A stretch of 64,000 nt of DNA from positions 186,001 to 250,000 of the forward strand of contig CAVOGY010000007.1 in the NCBI GenBank assembly GCA_963695675.1. Direction: 5' to 3'. Source of the stretch: DASUPK01 sp963695675. Its GTDB lineage: Bacteria; Actinomycetota; Thermoleophilia; Solirubrobacterales; 70-9. Below the pieces are notes generated by a model. That model did not search any database. It was not told the origin of the DNA and saw only the letters and a program-made list of their open reading frames with translations. Below are positions 8,485 through 15,519 of the stretch, piece by piece (within the stretch, counting starts at the first letter, position 1; each line of letters begins with the position of its first letter). A program made the position numbers and the translations under genes.

Positions 8485-9870
8485 TCAGCTCCACTCCCTG
8501 ATGTCGACGAACCGGCCCTCGACGGCGGCTGCGGCAGCCATCTTCGGGCTGACCAGGTGCGTGCGGCCGCCGGCGCCCTGCCGCCCCTCGAAGTTGCGAT
8601 TGGAGGTGGAGGCGCAGCGCTCTCCCGGGCTGAGGATGTCCGGGTTCATGCCCAGACACGCCGAGCAGCCCGACTCGCGCCACTCGAACCCGGCGGAGCG
8701 GAAGACCTCGTCGAGGCCCTCCGCCTCGGCCTGTGCCTTCACCTGCTGCGAGCCCGGGACGACCATGCCGCGAAGGCTCGAGGCGATCTTGCGTCCGTCG
8801 AGCAGGCCGGCCGCCTCGCGCAGGTCTGAGATCCGCGAGTTCGTGCAGGAGCCGATGAAGATGCGGTCGAGTGGGATCTCGGTCATCGGAGTCCCGGGCC
8901 GCAGGTCCATGTAGGCGAGGGCCCGCTCCCCGGCCTCGCGGTCGGCCGGGGAGTCCATCGCGCCCGGGTCCGGCACCGTGTCCGTGACCTGCACCACCAT
9001 TCCCGGCGTCGTTCCCCAGGTGACCATCGGCGAGATCGCCGAGGCGTCGATCCTCACGTCGGTGTCGAAGTCGGCGCCGTCGTCGCTGGGCAGCTCGCGC
9101 CAGCGCTCCACCGCGGTGTCGAAATCGGCCGGGACTCCCGGTCGGCCGCGGAGGTAGTCGAAGGTGGTCTCGTCGGGGGCGACCAACCCGGCGCGGCCGC
9201 CGCCTTCGATCGTCATGTTGCAGATCGTCATCCGGTTCTCCATCGACAGCGCGCGGATCGGCGCCCCCGCGTACTCGACCGCGTGGCCCCGCATCCCCGC
9301 GACACCGAGCTGCCCAATGGTCGCGAGGATCAGGTCCTTCGCCGTGACGCCGAAGCCGAGCTCACCCGTGTAGTCGATCCGCATCGTCTTCGGGCGCCGC
9401 TGGACGAGGCATTGGGTTGCGAGGACGTGCTCGACCTCGGAGGTACCGATTCCGACCGCCAGCGCGCCGAAGGCACCGTGGGTCGAGGTGTGGGAGTCGC
9501 CGCAGACGATCGTCAGTCCCGGCTGGGTCACGCCCAGCTCGGGGCCGATCACGTGGACGATGCCGCGCCGCTCGGAGCCGAGCGAGTAGAGCGGGATCCC
9601 GAACTCCTCGCAGTTGCGCTCCAGGGCCTCCACCTGCCGGCGCGAGAGCTCATCCGCGATCAGCCCCGCGACGGGAGTCCCGTCCGTCGGCACGTTGTGA
9701 TCGGCCGTCGCGAGGGTCTTGTCGGGCCGTCGCACCTTGCGGTCGGCGAGACGAAGCCCGTCGAAGGCCTGCGGCGAGGTGACCTCGTGGACGAGGTGGA
9801 GGTCGATGTAGACCAGGTCGCGGTCGACCTCGTGGGCGTCCCAGATCTTCTGGAAGAGGCTCTTGGCCAT
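8485..9870 (-). CDS. leuC: 3-isopropylmalate dehydratase large subunit
   Basis: Aconitase-family catalytic subunit that carries a [4Fe-4S] cluster. It is 461 aa and contains the signature CGDSHTSTHGAFG and the cluster cysteines in IGSCTNSRISDL and SGCSACLGMNPD. Full length. It starts 6 bp after the stop of the XRE-cupin regulator and heads the run leuC-leuD-methyltransferases-leuB. AGGGA sits 4 nt before the ATG. Confidence 0.97.
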   Translation of the reverse strand: MAKSLFQKIWDAHEVDRDLVYIDLHLVHEVTSPQAFDGLRLADRKVRRPDKTLATADHNVPTDGTPVAGLIADELSRRQVEALERNCEEFGIPLYSLGSERRGIVHVIGPELGVTQPGLTIVCGDSHTSTHGAFGALAVGIGTSEVEHVLATQCLVQRRPKTMRIDYTGELGFGVTAKDLILATIGQLGVAGMRGHAVEYAGAPIRALSMENRMTICNMTIEGGGRAGLVAPDETTFDYLRGRPGVPADFDTAVERWRELPSDDGADFDTDVRIDASAISPMVTWGTTPGMVVQVTDTVPDPGAMDSPADREAGERALAYMDLRPGTPMTEIPLDRIFIGSCTNSRISDLREAAGLLDGRKIASSLRGMVVPGSQQVKAQAEAEGLDEVFRSAGFEWRESGCSACLGMNPDILSPGERCASTSNRNFEGRQGAGGRTHLVSPKMAAAAAVEGRFVDIREWS

Positions 9871-9876
9871 CGGTCC

Positions 9877-10488
9877 CTAGCCTCGCCTGAGCCCGGCGGC
9901 GACGACCGCGATCAGCCGGGCATCGGTCTCACCGTTGTTCTCGAAATGGTGCGGCAGGTCTGCGTCGAAGGTGACGCTGTCGCCCTCCGTGAGCTCGTGC
10001 CGCTGGCCGTCGATGAAGAGCTCCGCGGTCCCCTCCAGCACGACAGTCGTCTCGCGGCTCCCGGGCTCGTGTACCGGTGGGTCGTCCGGAGCGCCGGTCG
10101 CGGCACCCGGCACCAGCGTGTGGACGGAGACGTCGGCGCGCTGGCCGGGCAGCGGCGGGGTGAGCTCCTCCACTGTGTGCCCGCGCCGCCTGCGGGTGCG
10201 GCCGCTGCCAGCCCGAACCACCACTACGTGCCGGTCTTCGTCGAGGCGGAGGAGCTGGGAGAGCGTCAGATCCAGACCGACGGCGATCTTCTGAGCCACC
10301 GCGAGCGTCGGGCTGGTGTCCCCACGCTCGACCTGCGAGAGCATGGGGGCGCTGACGCCGCTCCGCTCGGCGAGGTCGCGCAGCGAGAGGTCCATCGCCT
10401 CGCGCAGGCTCTTCACCCGCGCGCCCACGGCGCCCTCGGCTGTGAGCGCGGTGCCGTTCGAGGCCTTGGGTCGAATCGTGGCCGACAT
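9877..10488 (-). CDS. XRE-family transcription regulator with C-terminal cupin
   Basis: A 203-aa protein with a helix-turn-helix at about residues 23-80 (VKSLREAMDLSLRDLAERSG, then PMLSQVERGDTSPTLAVAQK) and a cupin sensor at about 115-195 (HEPGSRETTVVLEGTAELFI, LPHHFENNG). Such proteins sense a small metabolite in the cupin pocket. It lies 6 bp upstream of leuC in the same direction, with a palindrome in its own promoter, so it may autoregulate and control the leuCD block. Ligand unknown. Confidence 0.88.
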   Translation of the reverse strand: MSATIRPKASNGTALTAEGAVGARVKSLREAMDLSLRDLAERSGVSAPMLSQVERGDTSPTLAVAQKIAVGLDLTLSQLLRLDEDRHVVVVRAGSGRTRRRRGHTVEELTPPLPGQRADVSVHTLVPGAATGAPDDPPVHEPGSRETTVVLEGTAELFIDGQRHELTEGDSVTFDADLPHHFENNGETDARLIAVVAAGLRRG

Positions 10489-10496
10489 CGGACGTT

Positions 10497-10512
10497 GTAC
10501 GTTATCACGTAC
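10497..10512. promoter_or_regulatory. Palindromic operator candidate before the XRE-cupin gene
   Basis: GTACGT-TATC-ACGTAC is a perfect 6-bp inverted repeat with a 4-bp spacer, 8 bp before the regulator ATG. It overlaps TAACGT on the minus strand, which fits an actinobacterial -10 box (TANNNT) 10 nt from the ATG. This is the layout expected for repression by the gene product. No other copy was noticed before leuA or leuC. Confidence 0.5.
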
Positions 10513-10528
10513 GAGTGTATGTCTGCGC

Positions 10529-10987
10529 TCAAGCCGGCTCGAGCACGACGATCGGGATGCGGCGGTCCGTGCGGCGCTGGTAGCTCTCGTAGGGGCGGTA
10601 GGTCTCGACCATCATCGGCCAGAGGCGCTCGCGCTCCTCGTCCGTCGCGTCGCGCGCCCTAACCCGGCGCTGCTCCCCCTTCCACCAGGCGGTGGTTTCG
10701 GGATTGGCCTTCAGGTTCAGGTACCAGGCAGGATGGCGGTCGATGCCGCCCTTCGAGGCGACGATCACCAGCCGCTCGTCGTCCTCACCGCAGATCAGCG
10801 GGTGGGTGCGGCGCTTGCCGCTCTTTCGCCCCACTGATTCGATCAGGATGACCGGGGCCCCATACGCGGTGCCTCCGATCCTGCCGCGGCTCGCCTTGTA
10901 GATGGCGGTGTGCAAGTCGGTGAAGCGCTCCCAGAACCACCAGAGCGGGGACCTCGCCTGGGGAGCGTCGGGCAGCCGGAGCCTCAC
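10529..10987 (-). CDS. Deazaflavin (F420)-dependent nitroreductase-family protein
   Basis: A 152-aa split beta-barrel protein of the DDN family (Mycobacterium tuberculosis Ddn, Rv3547 type), which uses coenzyme F420 for quinone or nitro reduction. Diagnostic stretches are VILIESVGRKSGKRRTHPLI, VIVASKGGIDRHPAWYLNL and the ending ARDATDEERERLWPMMVE. It sits between leuA and the XRE-cupin regulator, 25 bp after leuA, so it may be cotranscribed with leuA. Substrate unknown. Confidence 0.85.
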   Translation of the reverse strand: MRLRLPDAPQARSPLWWFWERFTDLHTAIYKASRGRIGGTAYGAPVILIESVGRKSGKRRTHPLICGEDDERLVIVASKGGIDRHPAWYLNLKANPETTAWWKGEQRRVRARDATDEERERLWPMMVETYRPYESYQRRTDRRIPIVVLEPA

Positions 10988-11012
10988 GGTCCGGCCAGCC
11001 TATCGGCGTCGC

Positions 11013-12620
11013 CTACGGGCCCGGGGTGCGCTCCACAGCGCCGGCGGCGGTCGCCTCCTCGGCCTCGCGGATCGCGACGCCCTCGAGGGCGTTCGAGATC
11101 GCTCGGACGAAGGCACGGGCCGACGCCTCGAGGATGTCGGTCGCCACGCCCTGGCCGCTCGCCAGCCGGCCGTTGGCGCGCACGGACACGCTCACTTCGC
11201 CGAGAGCATCGGTGCCGCCGGTGACGGCCTCGACCTCGTAGCGCTGTAGCTCCGCCTCGGTGCCGGTCGCCTCGCGGATCGCCCCGAATATGGCATCGAC
11301 GGGGCCGTCGCCCGAGGCCTGCGCGACTGACTCCTCGCCGCTTGGCAGGACCACGCTCACGCGCGCCTCCGGGGCACGCTCCGAGCCGGCCTCGACCTCG
11401 AACCAGCCGAGGTTGTAGGCCTCCGCGCGCTCGCGCATCTCGTCGGAGACGATCGCCTCCAGGTCGAGCGCGGTCACCTGCTTCTTCTTGTCCGCGATCT
11501 CCTTGAAGCGCTTGAACGCCTGGTTGAGCGCCCCGCCTTCGACCTTGAAGCCGAGCTGCCGCAGGGCGTCCTGGAGCGCATGTCGGCCGGAGTGCTTGCC
11601 GAGCACGATCGAGTTGGACTCGAGGCCGACCTCGGTCGCGTCCATGATCTCGTAGGTCGAGCGCTCCTTGAGCACGCCGTCCTGGTGGATGCCCGATTCG
11701 TGGGCGAAGGCGTTTCGCCCCACGACCGCCTTGTTCGGCGGCACCGAATAGCCGGTCAGCCGGGAGACCATCCGACTAGTCCGGGCCAACTCGCGCGTGT
11801 CGACGCCGGTGTCCAGACCGTGCACGTCGCGGCGCGTCCGGAGCAGCATCACGATCTCCTCCAGCGAGCAGTTGCCGGCCCGCTCGCCGATCCCGTTGAC
11901 GGCGCACTCGACCTGCCGCGCGCCGGCGAGCAGCCCGGCGTAGGAGTTCGAGACGGCGAGGCCCAGGTCGTCGTGGCAGTGGACGGATACCTCGACCTTG
12001 TCGAGCCCCGGGACCAGCGCGTAGAGCTTGTCGAAGTAGGCGGCGTATTCGCCGGGGGTCGTGTAGCCGACCGTGTCCGGGATGTTGATTACGTTGGCGC
12101 CCTCCGCCACGGCGATCGCGCAGACCTCGGCGGTGAACTCGAGGTCGGCGCGGGTCGCGTCCATCGGCGAGAACTCGACGTCGTCGCAGTAGGACTTCGC
12201 GAGCGCTACGGCGGCCTTGGCCTGACCCTTGACGTCCTCGCGGGTCGTCCGCAGCTGGTGGGTGATGTGGATGTCCGAGGTCGAGATGAAGGTATGGATC
12301 CGGGCCCGCTCGGAATCCTTGATCGCGTTCCAGGCCGCATCGATGTCCGCCTTGTGGGTGCGGGAGAGGCCGCAGACAATCGGGCCCTCCACGTTGTGCG
12401 CGATCGCCTCGACGGCCTCGAAGTCTCCGGGCGAGGTGATCGGGAACCCGGCCTCGATCACGTCGACACCGAGGCGCGCCAGCTGCTGCGCGATCTCGAC
12501 CTTCTCCTGCGTGTTCAGCGAGATTCCGGGTGACTGCTCGCCGTCGCGCAGCGTCGTATCGAAGATGTGGACCCGGTTCTCGTCTGAGACCGGACCGGCT
12601 ACACCGCCTGCATCACTCAT
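11013..12620 (-). CDS. leuA: 2-isopropylmalate synthase
   Basis: First committed step of leucine synthesis: 2-oxoisovalerate plus acetyl-CoA. It is 535 aa with the TIM barrel (DTTLRDGEQSPG from residue 21; VHCHDDLGLAVSN for metal binding; GIGERAGNCSLEE; NAFAHESGIHQDG) and a C-terminal allosteric domain that binds leucine. Start ATG at 12620, preceded by a strong purine-rich AGGAGAAGGAG with 6 nt spacing. That Shine-Dalgarno sequence is complementary to the leucine codons of an upstream leader peptide, so expression is likely controlled by leucyl-tRNA supply as well as by end-product feedback. Confidence 0.97.
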   Translation of the reverse strand: MSDAGGVAGPVSDENRVHIFDTTLRDGEQSPGISLNTQEKVEIAQQLARLGVDVIEAGFPITSPGDFEAVEAIAHNVEGPIVCGLSRTHKADIDAAWNAIKDSERARIHTFISTSDIHITHQLRTTREDVKGQAKAAVALAKSYCDDVEFSPMDATRADLEFTAEVCAIAVAEGANVINIPDTVGYTTPGEYAAYFDKLYALVPGLDKVEVSVHCHDDLGLAVSNSYAGLLAGARQVECAVNGIGERAGNCSLEEIVMLLRTRRDVHGLDTGVDTRELARTSRMVSRLTGYSVPPNKAVVGRNAFAHESGIHQDGVLKERSTYEIMDATEVGLESNSIVLGKHSGRHALQDALRQLGFKVEGGALNQAFKRFKEIADKKKQVTALDLEAIVSDEMRERAEAYNLGWFEVEAGSERAPEARVSVVLPSGEESVAQASGDGPVDAIFGAIREATGTEAELQRYEVEAVTGGTDALGEVSVSVRANGRLASGQGVATDILEASARAFVRAISNALEGVAIREAEEATAAGAVERTPGP

Positions 12621-12626
12621 GTCTAG

Positions 12627-12718
12627 CTCCTTCTCCTAAGACTTCCGATGACCTGTTGATGAGTACGCGGCTCTCGCGCCGCCCAGCGCTATTCCCCCCG
12701 AAGGGGGAGGAGAAGGAG
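12627..12718 (-). promoter_or_regulatory. leuA Shine-Dalgarno / anti-Shine-Dalgarno pair
   Basis: On the minus strand, AGGAGAAGGAG (12637 to 12627), the leuA ribosome binding site, is the perfect reverse complement of CTCCTTCTCCT (12718 to 12708) inside the leucine codon run of the leader peptide: 11 bp with a 70-nt spacer. The spacer holds two short hairpins: CCCCC-TTCG-GGGGG at 12694-12707 and GCGGC-GCGAGA-GCCGC at 12667-12682. No T-run follows, so this looks like control of translation rather than of transcription termination. Confidence 0.75.
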
Positions 12719-12748
12719 AAGCGCCAGGCTGTCGAGCCGGTGCGTCAT
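12689..12748 (-). CDS. leuL: Leucine-rich leader peptide of leuA
   Basis: A 19-codon ORF, MTHRLDSLALLLLLPLRGE, with 8 leucines, five of them consecutive (CTT CTC CTT CTC CTC). It ends 68 nt before the leuA ATG. Leu-rich leader peptides upstream of leu operons are the classical sign of attenuation. The ATG has no clear Shine-Dalgarno sequence and lies 12 nt after a -10-like TACTCT, so the message may be nearly leaderless. Ribosome stalling in the Leu run would cover the anti-Shine-Dalgarno strand. Confidence 0.82.
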   Translation of the reverse strand: MTHRLDSLALLLLLPLRGE

Positions 12749-12760
12749 CGAAGTCAACGG

Positions 12761-12790
12761 AGAGTAGCGCAGCCTCTTAGTCGGGCACAA
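12761..12790 (-). promoter_or_regulatory. Candidate promoter of leuL-leuA
   Basis: On the minus strand TTGTGC (12790-12785) and TACTCT (12766-12761) are separated by 18 bp, a fair match to sigma-70-type -35 and -10 boxes. Transcription would start about 5 nt before the leader peptide ATG. It lies just beyond the AI-2E relic, which reads the other way. Confidence 0.45.
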
Positions 12791-12806
12791 TCCGCGCGCG
12801 CTCAAG

Positions 12807-12977
12807 GTGAATCCGGCCGTGGCGAGCGTCACGGTGATCGTCGGCGCCAACCTGGCGGGCGTGCTGGGGGCCCTCCTCGCGATCCCGACCGCGGCGTCGC
12901 TGGGGGTGGTGATCGACGAGCTGGTCTTGTCAGGTGCTGCGGGCTCCGCCGGTCCGCAGCCTGAGGCGGCTGACTAG
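12807..12977 (+). pseudogene. C-terminal relic of an AI-2E family transporter
   Basis: 57 codons from a GTG at 12807 to TAG at 12977. The residues NPAVASVTVIVGANLAGVLG and the following ALLAIPTAASLGVVIDEL match the last membrane segment of PerM/TqsA-type AI-2E transporters, which are normally about 350 aa. An in-frame stop at 12765 closes the frame upstream and no transporter sequence precedes it, so only the tail survives. Its end overlaps the end of the convergent membrane-protein gene by 4 bp. Confidence 0.65.
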
Positions 12978-13693
12978 CTCACCGCCCTGGTCCAAAACGG
13001 CTCGCCGCGTGAACCGGCGAAGCGCGCCTCCGAGCGCTCCAACTTGTCGCGGCGGTAGAAGAGCTTGGCCCAGACGGAACGGGGCTTCGCGAGCCGGAAG
13101 GCGCCCGGGACCCCGGCGACCGGAACCAGGATGCTGAGGATCGCCATCCCGAACTTCTCCTTCGCGGCATTGACGAGCGCAACGATGACGCCGAGGAGAC
13201 CAATCGATCCGACCACCGCCTGAATCGCGTCCGCGACCTCGGTGGTCCCGTCGATCCATCCGCGCAGGCCAACCAGCACAATCCCGGCGACGGCGGCGGC
13301 AACGATCACGGCGTCGATCGACCGACGTCCCTGCTTGGACCAGTAGACGTCCTTCAGGTTGAGCCAGAGGGCGAACTCGTCGAGCGTCAGGCCGGTTCCG
13401 ATGCCGAAGCCGACGGCGATGAACTCGCGCCAGGGATCCCCCGGGTGGATGGCGACGCCGACGTAGCCGCAGATCAGCAGCAGCAGGATTCCCCAGACAA
13501 GGTGGTGGATGTGCGTCCCGCCCACATCGACGTTGCCCGGCCACCAGCTCACCTGGGCGCGGATCATGTGCGCGCTCGTACGGATGAACCCGAACGAGAC
13601 GAGGAAGGAGACGAAGAAGAGGAACTGGGTCTCGCGCCCGGTGTCGACGATGCCGTCGCGGTAGGCGCTGGCGATGCTCGCCACCGTCAGCAT
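12974..13693 (-). CDS. Conserved-looking integral membrane protein
   Basis: A 239-aa protein I cannot assign. It has about five hydrophobic segments (near residues 23-37, 64-82, 88-106, 127-145 and 160-178). The segment GTHIHHLVWGILLLLI carries three histidines at a membrane boundary and is followed by GFGIGTGLTLDEFALWL, where acidic residues sit in the helix. A basic C-terminal tail (KPRSVWAKLFYRRDKLERSE) is probably cytoplasmic. The His and Asp/Glu positions could bind metal, which is speculation. Confidence 0.7.
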   Translation of the reverse strand: MLTVASIASAYRDGIVDTGRETQFLFFVSFLVSFGFIRTSAHMIRAQVSWWPGNVDVGGTHIHHLVWGILLLLICGYVGVAIHPGDPWREFIAVGFGIGTGLTLDEFALWLNLKDVYWSKQGRRSIDAVIVAAAVAGIVLVGLRGWIDGTTEVADAIQAVVGSIGLLGVIVALVNAAKEKFGMAILSILVPVAGVPGAFRLAKPRSVWAKLFYRRDKLERSEARFAGSRGEPFWTRAVS

Positions 13694-13702
13694 GCGCTGA
13701 CT

Positions 13703-14428
13703 CTATGGAATGGATCGCGTGCTCTCGCAGCCCTTGGCGGCGTCGATCCCACCCGAGCCGCGGCAGAGGTCCCGGCCCCCTCCCCCGCTCAGCTTGTCCG
13801 GCCCACCGCCCGCGAACAGCCCGTCGTCTCCCGCGGCGCCGCTCAGGTTGTCGGCGCCTGCTCCACCGACGAGCTGGTCGCCGCCGCGGCCACCGGCGAT
13901 CGAATCCGGGCCACCGCCGCCATCAAGAAGATCTCCGAAGGCGCCTCCGACCAGGCGGTCCCGCCCCGGGCCGCCGGAGAGGGGTCGCCACCGACCGTCG
14001 ATGACGGCGCCGAGCATCAGCCCGAGCGAGGGATCGGCGTCGAAGGTGTCGGCGCCGCGACCGAGGTCCCCGACGATTGCCCCGATGTATCCCGGCGCAC
14101 AGCTCACCTGCTGGGCGGTCGGCTCAGCGGGCTTCGCGTTGTCGAGGCTGCAGGCGGTCCCGCTACCGTCCGGGTCCCCGAGGCCCTCGGGTGCTGTGAG
14201 CGTCAGGCGCCCGCTGGGGCCCGTGAAGGCGCTGATCCGGTTGTCGATGCCTCGGTAGTCGTTCACCGTCATCACCGTGATCGAGGCCGACGCCGTCGCG
14301 TCGCGGGCCTGGATCGTCCAAACCGAGGTCGTCACGCCCGGGCGCGCGGACGCGCCCATGGGCGAGATCGCGGCCACGGTTGCGAGCAGCACGAATGCGC
14401 CGAGCGCCTTTCCGGCATGCAACTTCAT
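13703..14428 (-). CDS. Secreted RTX-type calcium-binding repeat protein
   Basis: A 241-aa protein from the ATG at 14428, starting MKLHAGKALGAFVLLATVAA, a Sec signal peptide with likely cleavage after ASA near residue 28. The second half is a run of hemolysin-type nonapeptides (GGPGRDRLVGG, GGGGPDSIAGGRGGDQL, GGAGADNLSGAAGDDGL, GGGPDKLSGGGGRDL) that form a calcium beta-roll. No enzymatic domain is visible. The first half may be an adhesive or structural module. Frames running further upstream are not supported. Confidence 0.82.
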   Translation of the reverse strand: MKLHAGKALGAFVLLATVAAISPMGASARPGVTTSVWTIQARDATASASITVMTVNDYRGIDNRISAFTGPSGRLTLTAPEGLGDPDGSGTACSLDNAKPAEPTAQQVSCAPGYIGAIVGDLGRGADTFDADPSLGLMLGAVIDGRWRPLSGGPGRDRLVGGAFGDLLDGGGGPDSIAGGRGGDQLVGGAGADNLSGAAGDDGLFAGGGPDKLSGGGGRDLCRGSGGIDAAKGCESTRSIP

Positions 14429-14478
14429 CCGCCCCACATAACCCCGGTAAACACCGATCAGAGCGGGCGTCGCACGCC

Positions 14479-15510
14479 TCAGGGGACGAGCACGACCTTG
14501 CCGATGTTCCTGCGCTCTGCGATGAAGCGGTGGGCATCGCCGGCGCGCTCGAAGGGAAAGGCTTCCGCGACCACGGGCTCGAGGTCGCCCGCGTCGAGCT
14601 CCTCGATCAAGGGGCCGGTGATCCGCGTTAGGTCCCCCTCCCGGTCCCACCAGTGGAGCATGTTGAGCCCGAACACACCCTTGTTCTCGTTCAGGATCGA
14701 GAGGCTCTTCCACCAAGGCAGGGTCGCGAACGGCATCCGGACCAGGCTGCGGGCGATCGCAGGCATGCTCCGCGAGGTCCCCTCCTGGAGCTCGGCGACT
14801 CCGTACATGATCAGCCGCCCGCCGGGACGAAGCAGCCGGTAGTCCTTCCGGAAACTGCTCGGGCCGAGCGCGTCGAAGGCGACGTCGATGCCCTCGCCTC
14901 CGGTGATCCGGTTGATCTCGGTCTCGAAGTCCCGGGTGCGGTAGTCGATCGGATGAGCGACGCCGAGCTCCGCGATCGCCGGGTGCTTGGCCGCCGACGC
15001 GGTGCCGAAGATCTCCGCGCCACGCCGGCGCGCGATTTGAATGGCGGCCGTTCCGACCCCGCCGCCCGCGGCATGGATCAGGACGCGCTCGCCCTCCGTC
15101 ACCCCTCCCATCACAACCAGCCCGCAGTATGCAGTCACATAGTTGACCGGGATCGCGGCTCCCTGCTCAAAGCCGAGCCGATCGGCGAGCGGCAGCACTT
15201 GCCCGGCGGGCACGGTGACGCGCTGTGCGTATCCCCCGAACCTGACCCCGGCGACCACCCGGTCGTTGGCCGAGGGCCACTCGACCCCCTCTCCGACCGA
15301 CTCGACCACCCCCGCGACCTCGTAGCCGAGGACGCAGGGCGGCTTGGGTGCGTCCGGATAGACCCCGACGCGGGCGGCGGTGTCCGCGAAGTTGACACCT
15401 GCCGCCCTGACATCGATCCGCACCTCACCGGCTCCGACCGGCGGCTCGGGCCTCTCCTCGACGCGAAGCACCTCGGGCCCCCCGTGGCCGGTGAGCACGA
15501 CGGCCCTCAT
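14479..15510 (-). CDS. Quinone oxidoreductase-like zinc-independent MDR dehydrogenase
   Basis: A 343-aa medium-chain dehydrogenase/reductase of the QOR/VAT-1 type, using NADPH. GroES-like N-terminal domain (VRIDVRAAGVNFADTAARVG, PCVLGYEVAGVVESVGEGV), then a Rossmann fold with HAAGGGVGTAAIQIARRRGA. The structural-zinc cysteines of alcohol dehydrogenases are absent. It lies 9 bp downstream of serA in the same direction, so it may be at the end of a serC-serA transcript. Physiological substrate unknown. Confidence 0.85.
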   Translation of the reverse strand: MRAVVLTGHGGPEVLRVEERPEPPVGAGEVRIDVRAAGVNFADTAARVGVYPDAPKPPCVLGYEVAGVVESVGEGVEWPSANDRVVAGVRFGGYAQRVTVPAGQVLPLADRLGFEQGAAIPVNYVTAYCGLVVMGGVTEGERVLIHAAGGGVGTAAIQIARRRGAEIFGTASAAKHPAIAELGVAHPIDYRTRDFETEINRITGGEGIDVAFDALGPSSFRKDYRLLRPGGRLIMYGVAELQEGTSRSMPAIARSLVRMPFATLPWWKSLSILNENKGVFGLNMLHWWDREGDLTRITGPLIEELDAGDLEPVVAEAFPFERAGDAHRFIAERRNIGKVVLVP

Positions 15511-15519
15511 GTGCCGACC

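Noticed and set aside
12530..12964. Plus-strand ORF across the leuA 5' region
   Set aside because: Antisense to leuA and to the leader; the only real coding signal on this strand is the AI-2E tail in another frame.
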